Shown here piece by piece: positions 58,574 to 64,000 of a stretch of DNA of 64,000 nt. The stretch spans positions 1,091,001 to 1,155,000 of the forward strand of contig JADEYG010000004.1 of the NCBI GenBank assembly GCA_016906335.1, written 5' to 3'. Position 1 is the first letter of the stretch; each line of letters opens with the position of its first letter. A program made the translations under genes and the position numbers. This DNA is from Novakomyces olei. Taxonomy: Eukaryota; Ascomycota; Novakomycetes; Novakomycetales; Novakomycetaceae. Below the pieces are notes generated by a model. The model was not told the origin of the DNA. It was given only the letters and a program-made list of their open reading frames with translations, and did no database searches.

Positions 58574-59021
58574 GGCCATTGAGATATAGAACTGGAGTGA
58601 ATTGGGTTGCAGCTTTCCGCCTTCATCTACTCTGCTGCTCTCGTCACGGATTGTCTTTAGCGGAGATAACAGCGACTATTTAAAAAACCTCATATTACAA
58701 TCGGATCTAGAGGTCTACCATCATTATCGCTCTAAAGTCCAGCTCTATATTTCCGCAATTATTCACTCGTAGCCACGTTTACGTCATGTGCCAATTTGAG
58801 GTAGAAAAACAAACATTGATATTCGTTTAGCACTTTTGTGGGCGTAAAAGCATTAGCAGCAACGTTCAAAACAGCCATCACGTTCAGAATAGCATAAACG
58901 GTAGGATTATAAGACGGTTATGTGAACAATATATTGCCTATTCGAACCGTGTGCTACTCGAATCTTTGGTTGTGTATGCTGCTATTGATCGTTTCCTACG
59001 TAGCCTTCTTTTTTAGGCCTT
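58574..59021. other. Convergent spacer between MIC19 and UBP6
   Basis: No supported gene. Short plus-strand frames at its ends have no family features. Confidence 0.35.
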
Positions 59022-60854
59022 CTAGTCATCCTTTGGACGTGGAAACTCTCGAGCTCTGTAAAGCAGAATGTACGCACTGTCAGACTCTCCACCGCCTTCC
59101 AACTGCTCAATTCTGGCCCGGTCAACGACGGATACTTTATCGTCATTGAACCGGTACCACGAATCACCCGAGTCCTCAGATTCCCGCTTAATCCAGGCCT
59201 GATAATGCCCGGCATCGGCAGACGGGCCTTGGTGAGTAAGAACACCAACCAAATCATAAAGGCCAGACGCATTAGCTCCTTTATCCGCCAACAGCTCTGG
59301 ATCCATTTCCTTCGTCAATTCGGCAACTGCTGCTTCGTACTCGGCCTGCTCCTCAGGACGGCTGTCTGGGGATTCTTGTTTTAGTTCATTAGCAGTTTCC
59401 TTGCCCTTTTCGTCGCTTGGTCCAGGCTGAGCAGTTTTTTCGCTATCAATTTGCTGCATTTTAGCACGTTTCCGCACACGTTCCTTCTCATCACGTTCTT
59501 TAGTAATTTCCCGCAATTTATCACGCACGGGAACCAACTTTTTCTGTAAATCTGTATCGCACAGCTCAACTGCATCAAACTCAAAGGGAAACTTTACACG
59601 GCGCAAAATCTTTGCCTTCTTCCGGATAGAAGCCTTCCAATAAAACCGAACAAAGGACACAGTCAGATACTTGGGCAATCGAGTTATTCTCGTGTCCTTT
59701 GTGTATAAAGCATCACGGCCCAACGAGGGCGAGGCCTTTGTGATTTCTTCGTGCAGGGCGTCCTTTATGCCTTCAAGCATAAAGTTAGTTTTGGCTGATA
59801 TGTGGCAGGAAAGTTTTGTAAATTCGTCCACTGACTGGCTCGGCTCCTCATCCGCAGACTCTGTACACTTCATTATGCTCTTGGTCGTGCCCGTCATGTA
59901 CGTGTCGACCCAGGAAGCTCCTTCACGAGTCCTCAATGTGGATTTGAGATTCGAAATTATCGCCGACCAGCACTCTTCCGCATCCTGCTGGGCATAAGCT
60001 CCACCATGTTCACGGCTACGTTCCGCAAATTGCGGGTAAGCTTCTCTCAGAGTCGTGAGGAAAAGAAGGGGAGAGTACGGGTCCGACGCTTGCTTTAGGC
60101 TGCTGTACAATGTATGCAGGGAAGAAGCAATATCCCGGCGAATGTTTCCGGGTGTATGAAGGGACAGCGCTTCTTGCATTTCTGGCATAACTCGCATAAC
60201 CTGAATCGTCGAGTTCATATAGCACGTGTTCCCCAGATTGTGTAAACCGGGCGGATCCTGCAATTGGTCAGACTGAAAAATTGAACGAAAATAAATTTAA
60301 AAAAAATGGAATCAAAGAAAAAAGAGAATGGGCACAGTAGAGTAGGGAGCGAAACGGCAACAAGGCCAACGTGAAAGCGAAACGGTGAGAATTGTACGGT
60401 GAAAATTGTACGGTGAAAAGTGTACGGTGAAAATTATCGGCAAATAATCGTATAAAAAAAGCACAAAATTGTTATCAAGTACCATTGTGGTTTTAGGTTC
60501 CTCAGCCTGCTGAGCCGCTACCGGAGTCGCGCCCTTTAATTCGCCAACAGTGCCCATCATCATAATCATCTGCTGCGGTTTAAGGCCGAGCTGAACATTA
60601 TTAGCCGCTGCTTAAAAAAAAAAGCCAAGTTTCCTTACGGCCGACATGTCTTGATCGTCGCGCAGCTGCCCGCCTTTAACGAGAATCTTTTGCTTTTCTG
60701 GAGGAACAGATGTAAGACTGTACAGCTGCAGCTTAAGCGTGGATCCCGGTTCAGCCGTATCGACCTGCGCTCTGTTAGAACCGCACTTGACCAAAATTCT
60801 TACGTCCACATCGTACTTGCGCCCTTGCCACTTTACAACGATCGGAGTGCCCAT
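59022..60854 (-). CDS. UBP6: Proteasome-associated deubiquitinase UBP6/USP14 (4 exons, 511 aa)
   Basis: Exons 60854-60804, 60764-60639, 60590-60483 and 60272-59022. Ubp6 binds the 19S proteasome through its ubiquitin-like domain and trims ubiquitin chains. The N-terminal ubiquitin-like domain (1-75) includes VDTAEPGSTLKLQLYSLTSV, KQKILVKGGQL and LGLKPQQMIMMMGT. The USP domain has the cysteine box NLGNTCYMNS, the QQDAEECW motif and the histidine box GPSADAGHYQAWIK. A charged, Lys/Glu-rich insert separates the USP halves (about 310-400). Intron 1 is 39 nt and lacks stops, so its retention would add 13 residues in the ubiquitin-like fold. Intron 3 carries a 14-bp tandem repeat. Length matches yeast Ubp6 (499). 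Confidence 0.96.
60376..60440. repeat. 14-bp tandem repeat TGTACGGTGAAAAT in UBP6 intron 3
   Basis: About four near-identical copies inside the 210-nt third intron of UBP6. Confidence 0.9.
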
Positions 60855-61197
60855 CGTGACGGGGGCCGTAAGGATTGCGGTGCAGTCGATTCGCCTATGA
60901 AAATCAGTACATGCGAGTGATAATATAGACGTATTACGCGTTATATAGAGAGTTATGTAGAGAGTTATACAGAGTTATATAGAATTATATAGAGTTATAC
61001 AGAGTTATATAGAGACTATGTATGACGGAATATAGACTAAAACTACTGCTATAAAACACTGGCCGCCTTTCCAATAAACCTGGCCTCATATAATATTACT
61101 ACTTACTGGGCATTGCTCATTATTTTTATTTATATAAAATCAGCCTTTCATTCATTACCAACTCCACGCTAAACGAATACACAGGCACAAGACTTTG
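60855..61197. other. Spacer between UBP6 and the F-box gene with AGAGTTATATAG repeats
   Basis: No gene seen. At about 60935-61020 there are imperfect tandem TATAGAGAGTTATGTAGAGAGTTA-like units of 10-12 bp. Confidence 0.5.
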
Positions 61198-62456
61198 TCA
61201 AAATAAATGAGAATGCAATCGTCCATTCTGATCACTCAGCAAATCAGCCAAATCTACAAAAGCGGGGTCCGATGTACGCCACATGCCGAGAGAAAAGCTT
61301 ATACGCTTTAGATGTGTCAGCCGTTCTGCCACTAGAGCCGTAGAAATATCGTCAGGCAATAGCTTGTTTGCCAGCAACTTGCCGCTGAAATCCAGGCCCA
61401 AGTACTGTAGAGGATGATTTAATGGAACATTGGCAAACATGGCCGCTGTCACGTACTCCACGCTTATTCGCAGCCGCCGCAATTGCGGACACGTTTGCAA
61501 CACGAAATCCAGTGATTCCCTGGAGAGCGAGTGCATTGGATAACTAATCGTAAGGGAGCGCAGACGGGGGCCCAGGCAGAGCAGAATCATTTTCAGCCCG
61601 TAATCGCTGAGTGCTGGACAATGGCTCAGTGAAAGATCCACCAATGATTCTGGAAAGACGTTCATGTGAGCAAAATCATCGGCAATAAACCCAGCCAGCC
61701 CAATATGATAAAGTCTTGGTGGCCATTTGCAAGCGTGTGAAGCTACAAGCAGTGAGGCACACGGTAGATCGATAGACTCAAGGTGTGGCAGCGTGACAGA
61801 GATGTTTTCGCATAGCCTTTGCAGCTCTACTTTACCCGACACTCCGCCCATGTCACAAGTGCGCAGCCGAGAGCACATTCCCACAGCACGAACTGCGCTA
61901 AAGCCAAACCCGGTCTGTGGGGCAGTAAACTGCTCGAGTGAGGACGAGCATTTTCTTATTAACCGAGCAGTCAACGAGTGTCTCGCAGTGTGTCCAATGT
62001 AGGAAAGATCAAGGCGTTTAACAAAGGAGCCGTACCCACTGTGGGCTACAGTATCATGAAAAGATTTGAAATTTGTCGCTTTCAGACTGGGGAACCTGTA
62101 TACAAAGGGCACAGCCGCCACGTACGCTGCCTTGCATATGAAAAGGTAAGCCGCCGGATTACGGTGCAGCGCTTCGCCTTCAATAGGCACATCCTGAAAG
62201 CAATATGAAAATATCAATGACCTATTGCAGTTAGCAATCGATGAGAAAAAGATATGAATATGTAAATCCTGGATATGAATCTGGATTCGAATCTGAATCT
62301 GATCTGAATCTGGCACGATCAATAATCGTCTAAATATTACCATATCTCGACGGGAACGTGTGGGCAATCCAAGGCTTCAGCGATTTCCTGCCGTAAAGGC
62401 GTCGAGGCCACCTCGAAATCGCCTTGCTCTAGCATATACTGTGAAGCGACGGACAT
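61198..62456 (-). CDS. F-box / leucine-rich-repeat protein (2 exons, 379 aa)
   Basis: Exons 62456-62341 and 62221-61198. The F-box is rebuilt by splicing: HVPVEIWSLIFSYCFQDVPI, then AAYLFICKAAYVAAVPFVYR. It would bind Skp1 and recruit targets to an SCF ubiquitin ligase. The rest has degenerate leucine-rich repeats (VKRLDLSYIGHTA, PHLESIDLPCASL, LVDLSLSHCPALSDYGLKM, RLRSLTISYPMHSL, LRRLRISVEYV, LTHLKRISFSLGMW), suggesting a curved substrate platform. The target is unknown. The acceptor at 62222 was chosen because it keeps frame and completes the F-box; a nearer AG at 62191 is out of phase. Confidence 0.75.
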
Positions 62457-62949
62457 TTTAAATAGCGCCGACCTCAGTTTGTGGCAGACGCAAACATAAA
62501 AGTAGCGGCATCTTTGTCCATGGGCGGGGTTGCGACTAGAACCTTGAATTGTTTCAAAATTATTTAAATATTTTCAAATATTAAATGATGTGTTGTATCG
62601 CGATTCTTATTGCAAGACTTGTCAATGTAATTGACGCTACATAAAGTAATATTGGAAAAGAGTGTCGGGTGTTTTTCTGAATTTTTAATATTCTCTACAA
62701 TAACAGTCTACTTCAAAATTAGTAAATGGTAAGATGCGTGATTTATTAATTAAACGCTTTTGTAGATTCTATCTTTGAGAGTTTGACTGTACGTGACCCA
62801 ATCGGAGACAGCCCAATCTACAACAACAGGACCATACAAGAATTCGATTGGAGACGATTTCATCTGCTTTACACTGCGAAGAAGCATAAACTGGCCTGAT
62901 CATTATCGCCGCGCCATGTATCAAATACAATAAACCCCATAATGAAGCA
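62457..62949. other. Spacer between the F-box and Mago genes
   Basis: It contains a minus-strand frame (about 62750-62880) reading PIEFLYGPVVVDWAVSDW that I could not attach to a start or an exon partner. No family is recognised, so it is not called. Confidence 0.3.
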
Positions 62950-63846
62950 CTATAACGGCTTGATCTTAAAATGCAGAGAAATAAGGCTGAAGACGAGAGC
63001 TTTAAGATCTACGTGTTAGAGAAATATAAAGCAACAGGCTTACCCTGCACAAAGTAGTAGAACACCCGCAAACCCTCTGGATCATTGCTGTCCTGAATCT
63101 GTGCAAGGCTTCCAATCTTTGCCGTTTCGAAAGCAATGTGCTGACTACCGAGCCGAATTTCTAGCTCTTCTTTCCCGTCTCTATTCTTCTCCGGCCATTT
63201 ACTGTCGTCCTCCCTATTATTTTAGATTCTGGGAGGGGTAATGGTGATGCGCTTCCAAGAGTACAAGGGAAAAAACAAAACAAAACAAAACAAAATAATA
63301 GTAAAAATAAAAGGATTGATGAAGGAATTCAAGACGAATAGGAGAGTCGAAAATCAATTCAAGTAGGCCAGTAACCCAGTAACAAATTGAAGGCGAATCA
63401 GATATAGATGTATTGATGTATGCCGGCATAAAACAGGTATTTCAGACAAAACAGGCGCTCCTTACTTTATAACTTCACTGTCTTCCACAATTCGCTTGAT
63501 CTCTTCAATCATCAGCGACGAAATGCGCACTGCGCACGGTCAGTTTCAATCTAGTAGTGGTCCTTTTATTGTCATACACTCCTTTCTGATCAAAGAATCG
63601 TTGCGATAATTTGAATTGTTTGCGTACCGCACTGCTAGTTAGCACCAAACGATCCAGCCAATCTTACTCTCGCCGTTCGCCTTGAAATCGAATTCTGGTG
63701 TCTGTTAGCAGATGTACTTTAATATATCGACAATCACACCAAGAAACTCGTGGCCAAAGCGGCCTGTATGCCCCGAGCTGTGTATTTAGCATTGGTACTG
63801 CTTTAAAGGCTTACTAGTATCGCAAATAAAACTCGTCTGTCGCCAT
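62950..63846 (-). CDS. mago: Mago nashi, exon junction complex core protein (7 exons, 147 aa)
   Basis: Exons 63846-63815, 63777-63740, 63694-63668, 63631-63580, about 63531-63466, 63213-63044 and 63008-62950. Mago pairs with Y14 in the exon junction complex. Almost every conserved block is readable: MATDEFYLRYYSGHTGRFGH, EFLEFDF, MRYANNSNYRNDSLIRKE, MIEEIKRIVEDSE, ELEIRLGSQHIAFETAKIGS, NDPEGLRVFYYFVQDLKALV, and the end FSLISLHFKIKPL. Total length equals the family norm only if exon 5 starts at 63531, but that would require a non-AG acceptor; the canonical AG there shifts the frame by one. So either this intron is non-canonical or there is a 1-bp sequence error. Six introns in 147 codons is extreme for this window. 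Confidence 0.9.
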
Positions 63847-63936
63847 TGCCCTGCTTGCTGCACTGTGAAAGGCAATTTGTGCAGATGTAAGCGTACCTAA
63901 TATTACAACAATATTCGTGGTTAACTTTAAACTGTA

Positions 63937-64000
63937 CTAATATAATAATAATTTTAATAATTTTAATAATAGTAATAATAGTAATAATAATAATAATAAT
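63937..64000. repeat. AT-rich (AAT)n tract at window end
   Basis: TAATAATAATTTTAATAAT-type simple sequence running off the end of the window, upstream of the Mago start. Confidence 0.85.

Noticed and set aside
62750-62880. Minus-strand open frame (PIEFLYGPVVVDWAVSDW) downstream of Mago
   Set aside because: No start codon, exon partner or family; Mago already ends at 62950 with the conserved FKIKPL end.

Overview
This is a gene-dense, intron-bearing fungal nuclear window. Beta-tubulin, a Cch1-type calcium channel, an Ssk2-type MAPKKK, Gcn20, Whi2, Mic19 and Rxt2 make it fungal. A Clr4/SUV39-type H3K9 methyltransferase, Mago nashi and a coilin-like protein alongside yeast-type genes suggest an intron-rich ascomycete, perhaps in Taphrinomycotina. 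This placement is inference; a basidiomycete is not excluded. Most introns are very short (about 35-54 nt), open with GTA/GTG and carry a CTAAC/CTAAT branch motif close to the AG. I worked out exon structures by hand from reading frame, splice sites and family homology; exon coordinates are in the entries.

Layout. 1-9000 (mostly minus): coilin-like protein, MOV10-like RNA helicase, COQ2, and a small secreted WSC-like gene broken by a 29-bp duplication. 9000-15000: a second WSC-like secreted protein, a WHI2-like BTB protein and a DDT-domain chromatin protein. 15300-26500: SSK2-type MAPKKK and MDM1 sorting nexin (convergent), DPB4 and beta-tubulin (divergent). 26900-33100: leukotriene-A4-hydrolase-type aminopeptidase, RXT2, a decayed RNase III gene and a 380-bp GATT array. 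33700-43200: GCN20, coatomer zeta (RET3), a LigB dioxygenase, MAK32-like kinase, gluconokinase and a DUF1748 protein. 43800-50000: CLR4-type methyltransferase, a UBTD-type ubiquitin-fold protein and fumarase. 50400-64000: CCH1, MIC19, UBP6, an F-box protein and Mago nashi.

There is no operon-like pathway grouping. Themes are RNA biology (coilin, MOV10-like helicase, RNase III relic, Mago), chromatin (Clr4, Rxt2, Dpb4, DDT protein), stress and ion signalling (Ssk2, Whi2, Cch1), and mitochondria or metabolism (Coq2, fumarase, Mic19, gluconokinase). I found no convincing transposon, virus relic, tRNA, rRNA or CRISPR array.

The intergenic DNA is distinctive. A telomere-like motif (TTAGTTAGGGTTAG and shorter forms) recurs in many spacers, especially between divergent genes. 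Long perfect tetranucleotide arrays, (TTTA)n, (TAAA)n and (GATT)n, sit just past stop codons or beside the RNase III relic, and several minisatellites flank genes or lie in introns.
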